Shown in pieces: positions 1 to 11,400 of a stretch of DNA of 64,000 nucleotides. The stretch lies in NCBI RefSeq assembly GCF_963576545.1, contig NC_083638.1, forward strand, positions 31,279,400 through 31,343,399, read 5' to 3'. Each line of letters begins with the position of its first letter. The first letter of the stretch is position 1. This stretch comes from Limanda limanda. Its lineage: Eukaryota; Chordata; Actinopteri; Pleuronectiformes; Pleuronectidae. The notes beneath the pieces were generated by a model that was given only the letters and a program-made list of their open reading frames with translations, was not told where the DNA came from and did not search any database. The position numbers and the translations under genes were made by a program.

Positions 1-579
1 TGTAAATTGTTTTTCTATGGGATGGGACTCTCTCCACACATCAATCAGGCCCAGTTGTGTAAGCATTCGCTGAACCAAGATGGCATTTGGGCTTTTCTTT
101 TGGCGTTGGTTAGATGTATCTAATTTTGGTTGAAGTTGGATGTTAAAGTCACCACCAAGAATCAGGGTTCCCTATGTTTCCTTTACCATCAATTCGAATA
201 TTTTCTTAAAAAAAGATTTGTTACTCCCTGGGGGAGCATACACATTAAATAAAGTTACTGCTTCATTATCTAATTTGCCTTTTACTAAGACAAATCTCCC
301 TTCATTATCTTTCACCTGAGAAATAAATTCAAAATTTACTGCATTGGGGATCAGTATGGCCACACCTCTCCTTCGGCCTGATTTATGAAATGAATAATAG
401 GTATTTTGAAACCCAAGCTTTTTTAATTTTTCATGTTCAGAAGAAGAGAGATGTGTCTCCTGCCAATATATTATCTGCTGCTTTTCTCACTTCATTTTTG
501 CAATAATTTTACTCCTTTTTATCGGATTATGCAGCCCATTGACGTTCAGTGTGACTACTTTATACTCCTGACGATGCAT
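1..579 (-). pseudogene. L1-like LINE ORF2, endonuclease domain, broken and cut by window edge
   Basis: On the minus strand an apurinic-type endonuclease domain is readable from an ATG at 579. Recognisable pieces in order are NVNGLHNPIKR, QETH, GVAILIP, NVYAPPGSNK and GGDFN, as in L1/Tx1-clade ORF2 proteins. In-frame stops at 487-489 (TGA) and 172-174 (TAG) show the copy is dead. The reverse-transcriptase part would lie left of the window. Confidence 0.85.
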
Positions 580-1006
580 ATCTTTTTCCAAACTGTGTTA
601 ACTTGTGTGACATTACCCATGATAACAAGAACAACGAACAGTGAACAATGAACTAGAAAAACAGAAAAAAAAGGGTTCATCGAGGGCCTCTCTGTGTCAG
701 AGATGGTACTCTGCACCGGTAACATTTAAAACAGCTCCCAACAATCGGTAAAAAGTTCAAACCTGTCCAGCTCTGTGAAAAACGATAGTCAGTGTCTTAG
801 TAGCTCACCCACAGACGCTTCACTCTGCAGCGTCAGATGTTCCCGGAGTGGCGCGCTGAAAGCTCCGTAGTTTCTCCCTTATCCGTCCGCGATCCACCGC
901 CCGTCCGGATCGATTTGCACCCGCTTTCTCCCACGTCGATAATCTCCGTTGTTTCTCCCCAGTAGGGTCTGGCTCTATCTCATTTTCCAGAGTGATCCTC
1001 TCTTCT

Positions 1007-1857
1007 TCAGGTCTTTGCAGCCTCCGCCGCGCTCTCGTAGATCCGGGTGCCGCTGTCAAAAAACACCTTCAATTTAGCTGGATGTGGCGTCTGGAAGCGG
1101 ATACCCTTGGCTTTGAGCTCTCTCAGCATTCCCGCGTATGCCTTTCTCTTTTTCAAGATCTCGGGAGGGTAATCTTGGTCGAAATAGATCCTTTTCCCCT
1201 CATATCGAACGACTTTTTTCTTCCATGTGATCTTGGCGGAGCGCCTTGGGGAGGTTTTGGAGCCAGTGCCCGGTGGCAGCGCTGTATGCCGAGGTCCATG
1301 TCCGCTACCGGCATGCCGACTTCTGATTTTATTAGCTTGGTCACAAACGCCGACAGATCGGGCCCCTCCGACTCTTCCGGTATTCCGTGTATACGGAGGT
1401 TGTTTCGGCGTGAGCGTGCTTCTAATTCGGTTAATTTAGCCTTCAAAGTCTCTTGGGTCTCTAATGCCTGGATGAGAGCCTCCCTCGCAGCTTCATCCCT
1501 GTCTTCGATATCAGATATACGTTGTTCTACCTCCGCAACTTTGGCTACAGTAGCATTTAGCTCGCTAGTAGCTTCTTCAAGTTTCTGGTTGATTTCTCCT
1601 TTAAACTCATTCAGTTCCTTCTTCATGTTGTTGCGAAGAGAGCGTCGGAATTCACTCATTTCACTTTTTAGATCTGACCTGAGTGCCCAAATCTCGTTGT
1701 AGATAGCCTGCATGTTCGGGTTAGCTACTTCTTTATCAGCGCCGCCATTGTCCTCATTGCCGTCTTCGTCTTCATATGTTTCGTGGGATGTCGCCGATTT
1801 ATCACGTTTTGAGCTTGGTTTAAGTTAAGTCTTTCTTTGCTTCTCCCCTTCCATGGT
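1007..1857 (-). pseudogene. L1-like LINE ORF1 (coiled coil plus RRM), frameshifted
   Basis: Minus-strand ORF1 of the same element. It has an acidic N-terminus, then a long heptad-rich coiled coil (about 1713-1420: many E/K/L, e.g. LKSEMSEFRRSLRNNMKKEL). SRRNNLRIHGIPEESEGPD, the standard start of the L1 ORF1 RNA-binding fold, follows, then AFVTKLIKSEVGMP. The frame breaks near 1160-1260. The C-terminal piece (YPPEILKKRKAY, then FDSGTRIYESAAEA) continues in another frame and stops at 1007. A stop close to the putative start also marks decay. RNA-chaperone role is known for the family. Confidence 0.85.
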
Positions 1858-2944
1858 TAATATCAGTACTTTTTTTTATCAGTAGGGTTTTTCTAAGGGG
1901 ATTATATCACACCGGGTGGGAGCGAGATTTTCAAGCAGCCATCAGGTTCAGCGCCACCGGAAGTCCTCTTCTTTTCCTTTTCATTGTATTTTGACAATCC
2001 ATCACATCATTGACATAGGTCTATTGTCCACATTTTTGCTGTTATCAGTTCATTTTCATTTAAACTTCCAACAATAAGAATTTTGGCAACAGTGGAAGTC
2101 TTTTATTCAAATCACCATCAATATGAGAAAGGCTCAGTCTCTCTATAGAAAAATAATCTGATCTAATCTTAAACCTTGTGGCCATTTGAGCAGTGCTGAG
2201 TGAAGTTGGAAAACTTTAAGGTTTCTTTATTCAAAGTTGGAAAGTCTCACCGAATGATAACAAACAAGCTGTATTTACGCTCTGGAGGTATTTGACTGCT
2301 GGGAGGTTTTCTTTCTCTTTTGTCCACAAACAGTCAGTGGACAAGTTCCCTGACTGATGTTTGCTGTGTCAACAATGTCTGATTCTCTGTGACACTTCAG
2401 GCAGGCTCATTTCCAAACTCACCAAGGGCTCAGGTTACTCTTCTTTTTGTCCAACTTCTCCCCCGTTTTTCTCAGCACCGAGACAAACATATCTGAATGA
2501 TCACAACTGAATGTTATCATTTCAAAATTTCCTCATTATGACCTAAAGCAAATTTGCCCATAGTCTTCTCATTTTACACATATTTTCATCTATGCAGCTA
2601 ATGTGTACTGGAATCCTTTAGGAAATACTGTGTGACAGAATTATCTCAACTCGGAGTTTACTCGCTCACTTTTCCAAAGCCTAAAGCTTCATGGTCTTCA
2701 TTAGTGTAATCCAACTGGCTTGGTTGTCTTCATGTGACCTAAGTGTATAGAAGTAAGAGAGAGAAACATGAAAACAAGTTCCCTGTTTTGAAACCAAGAT
2801 TGAACTGTTAGGCCTCAGTTAAACAGATTCTACCTTTTGATGTAGATACAATACACCTACTCCCATACTTTATCATTACTGACAATAACTCCTCAATTTA
2901 TTTGTCATTGCTGCTCCCTTAATTTCTATCAGACATGTTCTTTT

Positions 2945-3240
2945 ATGTTACAAACTGTTTCTTCCTATCAATGTTGTAAATACTGTTATTTTGTTGATCT
3001 GTTCATCTACACGTGGAATCTATTGCACTTCTGTCTGTCCTGGGAGAGGGAACCCTCACAAGAAGCTCTCTCTGAGGTTTCTATGTTTTTTTCCCCTGTT
3101 AAAAGTTTTTTTGGGGTAGTTTTTACTTATTCTTGCTAAGGGTAAGGGCAGAGGATGTCGCACCTTGTAAATCCTTGTTAGACAAATTGTGATTTTTGTT
3201 AATATGGGCTATACAAATATAATTGATTGATTTATTGATT
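2945..3240 (+). repeat. Dispersed retroposon-like repeat with ATTGATTG tail, copy 1
   Basis: Shares tctgtcctgggagaggga, a T-rich centre after 'cctgttaaaag', 'agggcagaggatgtcgcacc' and 'gggctatacaa' with copies near 12.5 and 50.7 kb. It ends in ATTGATTGATT units, as retroposon tails do. I cannot assign the Repbase family name. No protein is encoded. Confidence 0.7.
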
Positions 3241-3872
3241 AATTGGTGATGTATGTATAAAACCAGTCATGATCGGTTGTCGTCATACACTTATCTTATG
3301 ATCTCTGGATTTCAGCCAGAGTGACTATCAGGATTTTGTTCACCTTTTTCCAAGGCCCTTTCCCCCTGATTGCTCACTTTGTTCAGGCTGCCAGTTTAAG
3401 GAAGTTCGGAAGAGGGTTTAAGGAAGAGTCCTGGTTGTTCCGAACTTCTTCCATTTAGAATCAAGGAGGCCACTGTTGGTCCTGGGAATACTAAATACTG
3501 TTAAAACTTGTTAGAACCTTTTCCAGACCTGTGCCTTCACACAGTCCAGTCTGAGCTCTGCAGGCAGCTTCTCTACGTCGTGGCTTGGGTTTTGCTCTGA
3601 TTTATCATTACCTGGGAGACTTTGACAGGGGATAAATATCTATTGTAATAGTAAAGTGTCTGGATACTTTTGTCAATGTGAGAATGTGATAATAATTGAG
3701 CAAAAATATATACTAAAATTTATATACATTTTACTTAATTATTGTGGGGTGTGAAAGAATTTGGTTTCAAGGGTTTTTGGATGTCTAAGCTACATATATC
3801 CATTTATGTTCCAGCCATTTAACTGGATAGCATTTAATGTACTGCACAGTCAGTCAGTAATTTGAAACACAT

Positions 3873-3889
3873 ACACACACACACACACA
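3873..3889. repeat. (AC)n microsatellite
   Basis: Short uninterrupted AC run in an intron. Confidence 0.9.
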
Positions 3890-3996
3890 ATGGTGCCCAC
3901 TGACTTGTCTTATACCTTGGAGTTTGTGGGTTCGGGGACGTCTGTAAATTTGGATTCTATCCGAGGTTGCCTTCACACCCATAGATCAGTGCAGTG

Positions 3997-4015
3997 ATTA
4001 TTATTATTATTATTA
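3997..4015. repeat. (ATT)n microsatellite
   Basis: Six ATT units in an intron. Confidence 0.85.
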
Positions 4016-4605
4016 GTTTTCTTCTGTGGTGTCACAAACAGCTCACAAAGAAATAATTGCTTATGGCAATAACTAAAGTAAGAAGAGCATATCACACCAT
4101 CACACATCTGCTATTACACCACTCTGACAGAATTGGATTGACAACATTCACATGAACCAACACAAACAGGTTGAGTGTGAAAACAGTACTGGTCGCTTTC
4201 AAATGCAGCAAATGCATCAGACCTTGACTTTACATCTCTATTTGGTCAGAAGATTGAATGATGTTATGTATGTTGTGCTTTACAGTGTGCACTATTGTAC
4301 CAACTGTTATGACAAGATATATTTTTTTAAAGATGATATTGCCTGTCTGCATTGGCCTGGTCAAGTTGGACTGTTCTTAGGCACTGATGTATTTCCTCTG
4401 CTTTGAAGGCGCTGCACTTTCATTTGCTAAGGATAAGGACAAGTATGACAAGTATGAGTCCTTAACTGCAATTCTAAATTGCTTTCACTTTAACCAGAGA
4501 AAATGTGTCTATATTTGTAATGTATTAGTTTCTGAGTCTGTGCTTGGAGTTCAGACTAAGTTGTTGTTTTTAATTTGCAAATTTAGGTCATGGCTTTGAG
4601 TGAAG

Positions 4606-4624
4606 ACACACACTAACACTCACA

Positions 4625-4661
<37 letters not shown>
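4606..4661. repeat. (CA)n microsatellite
   Basis: Long CA run, interrupted at its left edge by CT and followed by AACAATAACT. Confidence 0.9.
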
Positions 4662-4664
<3 letters not shown>

Positions 4665-5353
4665 ATAACTGTGCCAAAGTGAAGTCCTCCCTGTTTGTGT
4701 TTCACACACATACTATGTGCAGTGTGTGTGTGAGTAGCTTCCCTCAGGCTCTGCTCCATCAATATGTTGCAGATGTGCTGCTGGTGGAGGGGGATTCACT
4801 GCACTGTAGTTTTGATGCTGTTATATGTGCTGCTCAATAAAAAGTAAAAAAAAAAAAAGTAATATTCTAATAAATGTTAATTAGATCCAGAACGATAAAC
4901 GTAGTTGTCCTGTTGCGTTCACAGAGAATTCAAAGATACAGTGTAAGCAGAGTAATTTGCAGTTGACCCAGATATAGAAAAAATGACTTGCATTACTTTT
5001 CTAATTAACTATGACACATTCCTATCTGTGTTGCCGTTTGTGCTTTTACTGAACATTATTTTTTTTTTAATTATTACTTAGATGGGCGTGAATAAAAGCT
5101 CAGACTGCTATGCACATTACTGTGTGTTAACCACTGACTGTAAGATGGACCACATGACAGCTCCTGGTGGCTGTCTTCAGAATACCCTGCAACCCTGCAC
5201 ACCCCATGCTAGCAGATAGGACATGGTGTAAATCAAAACAATTAAAGACATATTAAAAACATTATTCACATTAAATAAATGCTTTATGTGACTGTGATGA
5301 GGATCAGCTCAACAAATCTTTGACATATTGTCTTTGAATCCATGTCTCTTCAG

Positions 5354-5494
5354 CATGGGAATGAGCCACGATGACGACCACGTCACCTGCACAGGTCACT
5401 CCCACATCATGTCCGGCGAATGGGTGAAAGGTAGAAACCCCAGCGACCTGTCCTGGTCATCCTGCAGCCGCGATGATCTGGAAAACTTTCTCAG
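5354..5494 (+). CDS. adamts17: adamts17 exon: end of metalloprotease domain
   Basis: The exon begins with the last base of a split codon and then reads MGMSHDDDH. In the reprolysin motif HExxHxxGxxH this supplies the glycine and the third zinc-binding histidine; the first two histidines are in an upstream exon outside the window. SHIMSGEW supplies the Met-turn methionine under the active site. The exon then runs into the link to the disintegrin-like domain ([19 protein letters not shown]). Acceptor ttcag before 5354, donor gtaaga after 5494; the exon enters after one base of a codon and ends two bases into the next. Confidence 0.94.
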
Positions 5495-8400
5495 GTAAGA
5501 CACAGCTGCACTGGGTCCTAACAGTGGACCCCCAGAAAGTTGTGTATGAAATATGTATTAATTTACAGTTATAGGTAGAAATAAATTAAAAAAACCTCAC
5601 CAATGAAAATGAAGGTACTCTTGATTCAAACCAGTGTCTGTTTGAATCAATTTTTATCAATTGCATCTATCTTTGTCTTAATTAACATTGCACCATAAAC
5701 AAGTGGGAGCAACAATCTGGGAGAGAACATTACATGAGACATCAGATAACCTCAGTAAGTCTGGAAGAGTTTTAAAGGTTCAGTGTGTAGAATTTAGTGA
5801 CATCTAGAAGTGTCATGTAGAAGTTAAATACCCCTCACCTCATCCTCCCCTTCCGACATGAAAGAGAACCTGTGATGTTCAGTTGTCATAACTTTTCCAG
5901 TTTGGGCTACTGTACAAAACATGGAACCCTCCGTATTGAGGACCTGCTCCCAATGTAAATATAATGTTTTTAAATATAAAGGGCTCATTCTAGGGTAAAG
6001 AAAAAAACTTTTTATATAATTTAGATTATTTTGTATTCAATACACTCTGAACCTTTTAAGTGTTTGACTGTGTTGGTGTGTCTTTGTTAAACTGTATCCA
6101 TGTCGCTCTCTGACCTGAGGTCAATCTGATAAGTCCTGATAAGTGATTGAAGGCCCAGTGAAGTTCTGAGTGTTAGGCTGCACAGACACCTCACATTTGT
6201 CTGTTACTTCTTTTGTTGGCTTAGCTCAGCATGTTGTTAGATAACCTTTATTCATAGTTTTGCGCCACAAATGATGAGCCCTTAATAATGATGGTGGGTC
6301 AATATGTGCTTAGTCTGCTTATTTGTCCAACTGCTGACAGTTGCTGAAACCATTGGTGTTCCAGGACTCGTCATCATATTCTTTTAGCTGTGTGAATGCA
6401 AATGTATTCTCGGCCACATGAATGTGGACACATTCCTATGAATGTTGGAATGAAGGACCACCTAGTTAACTGAACCCAAAGTATTATATTATCAGTAACC
6501 ATATGTTGATTTGTTTGCGGCCAGTGCCAAAATATCAACACTAACCATCACATAATGATCGCTATTATTTAAAATGGATAACATTTTATTACATGGTAGA
6601 GCTGATTAACTCCGCCCCACTTGACTCCACTCTCTCCTTCTATCTCCTGCTCATTCCGACACACAAACACAGAGACATCAACAACATGGTTAAAACAACA
6701 GCACTTCAGCTTCTGAGAAACATCTCGCCACTGGCCATTCCTCGACTTTGAAAAAGAGCTGAGAACCTCCAAATCAGATGTGGGAGGGGCCTCACAAGCT
6801 CAAAGTCTGACAAACATCTAACGAGCATGAGGGCATATTTCCATTCCTAGTTTTGATTGCATGTAAAAAAAGGATTTATGATGAAACCTGTTTTGCATTC
6901 ATGACTCTGTCCGCCTCCCTATTTGAACTTCACTTGTAGATTGATTACAACTCAGATGTGTTTTTTGCTCATTTAATAATTGTGTCATGAGTAAACATTG
7001 ATGTCATCCGAGGTTAGAAACTCTGTTGAAGATTATGGATCCATTGGCACGTTTACCAAAAGGCTGAATGTGATTTATCAATCTTGGCTTATGATCTGTT
7101 CGCTGATACCAAAACCACAAACAAAGAGAAAATGGAAACAGATTTTCTCTTCAGCAAAGTCAAAACTAAGAGCAATCTTCTTCTTATAACAGCAAAGACC
7201 AGTGCCTTGACTTGTGCTTCAGGACCACTGATGTTATACTATATGTATATTTTTCATCACATTTTATTCAGCTGATGGTCATTAGTTTTAGTCTCGAAAC
7301 TATATAAACAGTTTTGCTGTGGTGGATCTAGGATGTTTATAAATCAGGGGCCATAAAAGGCCACAATTTACACAGAGGGGCCAATTATATGTCCAACATC
7401 CACGCAGAATTTGTGATCCTTGTTTTGTGTTAGCGCTACAAGCCACACATCATTGAATTCATTTTGGAAAATGTTTCTTGTTCAAGCACTGTGCATTGTA
7501 AATAAGTGACTTTCTATTTGTTGATTTTTTATTTAGTTTTTTTAATCAACTGCCACAACAGGGGGCCCATCAATTTTGGCTTGTGCCCCCTGGCTCTGCC
7601 GCTGAATTCGCCCACCCTTTATTCTCTTTTTTGTGATGCTATTAAAATGTTTATGTCTCTTTTAAAGTTTAGGCTCAGACTGCAGTTTTCAACATTGCTG
7701 TTGTATACAGTAACTTTAGTTAAAGATGATGTTCTGGCATTGGCCCAAGCTTACATTTCTTAATTTGTCATGCATATTGTACCCCGAGGCGTATTTAATA
7801 ATAATAATATTAATACATTATATTTAAAGGTGCCTTTCAGAGCACTCCAGGTCACCTTACAAGGCAGAGATTAAAACACAACAAAAAACAATGTAGCAAA
7901 AAACATTAATACAACATGTAGTTTGGCCAAATGAATGACATTCAAACTGAATATGCCAGTTTAAAAAGATGGGATTTGGAGAGGGAGTCAATGTTATGAA
8001 TGTCTGATGGGAGTAGAGCGGGGGGCAGAGCGGCTGATGGCTCTAGATCCCATGGTTGTCAAGTGGGCAGGTGGTACAGTGAGGTGGATGGAAGAAGAAG
8101 ACCTGAGGGTGCGGGAGGGTGTGGCAATGTGCAGGAGTTCGGAAACGTATGGAGGAGCCAGATTATGGATGGCTTTAAAGGTGAGGAGCAGAATCTTAAA
8201 AACAATGCGTTATTTGACCAGGAGCCAATGAAGCTGCTGAAGGACAGGAGTGATGTGATTAATGGAGGGGGTTCTGGGAATGATGCTAGCGGTAGAATTC
8301 TGGACTCTGAAATTTGTGATAGAGACCAAAAAAGAAGGGATTTACGGTAATCGATGCGGCATGAAACCAGGGTGTGAACGAGAATGACGGCGCTGTTGGG

Positions 8401-11400
8401 TGTGAAGGATGGCGGAAGCGATTTATGTTACGTAGATGGAACTATCCAGACCAGGTAACATTATTGATCTGAGATTGGAAAGATAGTGTGATGTCAAGGA
8501 TGACACCCAGCATCGTAGAGACAAAAGAATGATCAATACTGAAGGAAAAATGTGTCAACTTTGGCATTAAAGAAGGAAATTAAGTAGTGACAGGAAGAAG
8601 TTTAGTACATTTGAGGTGCAAGGGAGTCTGGTGGTCGTAGTATAATATTAACCAAGGGGAGTAGTCAAACACAAGAAGTCAAACATGAGATCATTCAGAA
8701 GATCCTGGAGGAGATGACCCTTGCTCGTAAGTGAGCGGATGTTTAACAATCCGAAGTTGACGTTTGTGTGGTCTTGTTTGATGGTGACGTTAGCCGACCT
8801 AGCTAGGCTGGCTAAGACACTGTGGCCGACTTCCCGACCACAGTGTCAGCCCAGATTAATTTGATTGGTTTGGGGTCGTCGGCGAGATCCATGGTGGATC
8901 TGTTTCTGGTAGGTGATCGATGTCCAGACAGAGTCGTGATGCCGGTGGAGGTTCAGACAGGTTGAGATGTATTGGAAGAAGCTCAGCAGCTGAGTATTGG
9001 GGTACTGCTGTCAATGGATGGAGTATGAGAGAGAGGGCAGTCCAGGTGAGCAAAGACCATACAAACATCTTATCAATCCACATTATTGCCAGAGACAGAC
9101 CAGATGAGGGCTCAGGGCGGCAGAAGCAGCCAGGTTTGGAGTGGAAGCTGATACGCAATAGGTAATAGGTGTCATAAAACACACACCAGATAATCTTATT
9201 GATAGTAAGTATGACCAAGACAGATTACAACATTGCAATAGTTAGTGGAGATCAATTGCAAAAAAAATCTGTTAAAAAAAGGTGAATGTCATTTTACTAG
9301 TCCTGCAATGGGAAAATATGCGATATTACAGCAGCAAAAAGACATCAGCATTAATAAGTAGAAATATATAGAAACTATGAATGGAATTAAACTAATATAT
9401 ACAGTGTAAAGAAATATATTATGTCAGAGAATATCGACATTGAATGGATGAACATGAACCGTTTATTTTGCACAGACAGATTATTATGGCACAGTTGAAA
9501 AGTGTTAAACTACAGTCCATAATGGTGGTTCATGTAGTTTTACAGAGGCAGAGCTGGTTGTACAGTCTTACTGCTGCAATGAGGAACAAACTGCGATACC
9601 GCTCCTTCAGACACTGAGTGAATCAGTCTGTCGCTGAAAGAGCTGCCCAGTGCTGTGATGGTGTCCTGCATGGGGGGGGACTGGTTGTCCATGAGAGAAG
9701 ACCGCTTCGCCATCATCCTCTTCTGTCCCATCTAGGGTTGCGAAATTCCGTGAATATTCAAAGTTGGAAACTTTCCATGGGAATTAACGGGAATTAACAG
9801 GAATAAACGGGAATATACGGGAATTAACGGGAATAAACTTGAAATGTTGTGGCTAATTTATACTAACTGTATTTACCTTGTCATATACAGACATAAATAT
9901 AAACATTTTGTTTTGTCATAGGCTGATTTGAGCCCTGAGGAAACTTTGGGCACTTGACTATATGCTTCTGCATCGTTGTGTCATTCTTTACATAGGTCTT
10001 TGCACAGTATTTGCAAATGTACACAGCCTTTCCTTCTACATTGGATGGGGTGAAATGTCTCCACACATGAGATTGTTCTGTAGAATAGGATGAGAATAAA
10101 GTTTGTAAAAAAACGCTAATGCAATGCCAGAGATATAAATAGTTAGCCAAACAATTGGAATCGTCTGTAAACATATTTTACAATTGATGGATAAAAGAAT
10201 GGAAATAGGCTAGATGAACAATCCTCAATCAGCATGCTAATATATTTTCCCCAGTTATATCATCGAAACTTACCTGAATAGTTCTGCACACTACAGCAGG
10301 CCTCAATAGCCCTGCAGTAGAGTCCAGGATGCTTATACGTGCATGTGATGGAAGAATGCACAGTGGAGGGTTGAAACTCAACATGCAGCGTGTGCTGAAT
10401 TCCATACATCTTTAAAATAGAGTTTTGAATGATGTTTTTATTGCTCAGCGTTTAATTTGCATAATTTTTATTTATTTTTTTTAATTCCTGAGCTAAACTT
10501 CCCATGGAAACTTTCTGCTCCTTTGCAACCCTAGTCCCATCACCTCCACTAAGTTAAGCAGGTATCCCATGACCCAGCTGACCCTCCTAATCAGTCTGTC
10601 CAGTCTCTTCCTGTCACCAGTTGAAATGCTGCTGCCCCAGGAAACTACTCCAAAGAAGACGGCAGATGCCATAAAAGGTTTTCAGGAGTGCCCCATGCAC
10701 TCCAAAAGACCTCAGTCTCCTGAAAAGGAACGGAAAGGAGCGACAGCTTATTGTGCCAGCAACTATATGAAGTTCTCCTGGGCAGCAATGCTCTACATGT
10801 GTAGTTGTTTCTTGATTGTTTAAAAAAAGTTTCTGTAATAAGTACATTTAATAATTTCACAATATGATTTGCCTCAATGGCAACTGAAAATGTCTCAAAC
10901 AAACTTCTCTGTAATTTTAGATAAATGGTTGTGATTGGCTGGATCTGTCTCTGGATGGATGGAAATCTGTCTGAAAGGGAAGGGGAGGGGTGGGCCAGAT
11001 CCATCTGTAAGTGGGAATACATTTTTTATTTTTATTTTTATTATCATTAGCTCACTGATGGTCCATTTTCCAAGCAAACTTCACCATGTTTGAGAGTAAA
11101 ACAAGGAACGACCCGCTAGAAGGTACCAGTGTTTAGGATTTAGTGGCAAGAGGAGAGATTGCATACAGTAACTCTTATGTCTAGGGAAGAGGTGGCACAT
11201 AAAACCAGATGTTTTTGGTTATAGAATTATAAATCCACATTATTATATTATATATATATTTTATATTATACAGAGATAGACCAGATAAGGGCTTCGGGCG
11301 GCAGAAGCAGCCAGGTTTAGAGTGGAAGCTGATACGCTATAGGAAATAGGTGTCAAAAGACTGGACTGGATTCCTGGGAGGTAATTCGCATTAAGCCAAA

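Larger units (their letters stand above)
1..1975 (-). mobile_element. Minus-strand L1/Tx1-like LINE, 5' portion
   Basis: The two broken ORFs lie in the order expected for an L1-type retrotransposon read on the minus strand: 5' UTR near 1975, ORF1, a roughly 430-base spacer (580-1006), then ORF2. The 5' UTR is GC-richer than the flanking intron. Presence of a 5' end suggests a once near full-length insertion, although its 3' end is outside the window. It lies inside an adamts17 intron, antisense to the gene. Confidence 0.8.
1976..5353 (+). other. adamts17 intron sequence, mostly unique
   Basis: Ordinary A/T-rich intron. I see no exon of the missing 5' part of adamts17 in any frame. Recognisable contents are one SINE-like repeat, short AC, ATT and CA microsatellites, and an A-rich run near 4848. 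Confidence 0.6.
9733..10533 (-). mobile_element. hAT transposon, 801 bp, deletion derivative with BED finger remnant
   Basis: The ends are TAGGGTTGCGAAATT on the left and the inverted TTTGCAACCCTA on the right. The flanking 8-bp target duplication GTCCCATC is perfect (9725-9732 and 10534-10541), a hAT hallmark. A minus-strand ORF (10174-9881) contains a BED-type zinc finger: WRHFTPSN, then CKYCAKTY and QKHIVKC. The rest of the transposase is missing, so the copy is not autonomous. Six phased 10-bp subterminal repeats lie just inside the left end. Confidence 0.88.
9466..10840. repeat. Older dispersed repeat split by a hAT insertion
   Basis: The sequence on each side of the hAT element (about 9466-9732 and 10542-10840) reads as one continuous repeat, rich in 'agtctgtc', 'tgctgctgccccag' and similar motifs. 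It rejoins cleanly at the duplicated 8-bp target. The exact outer limits and family are uncertain. Confidence 0.5.

Noticed and set aside
992..1702. 236-codon + ORF
   Set aside because: It is the antisense shadow of the LINE ORF1 coiled coil on the minus strand; its Ser/Leu-rich composition has no protein signature.
8000..8350. 116-codon + ORF with Gly/Asp/Arg-rich sequence
   Set aside because: It lies in a dispersed non-coding repeat; the overlapping 74-codon frame and low-complexity composition argue against a gene.
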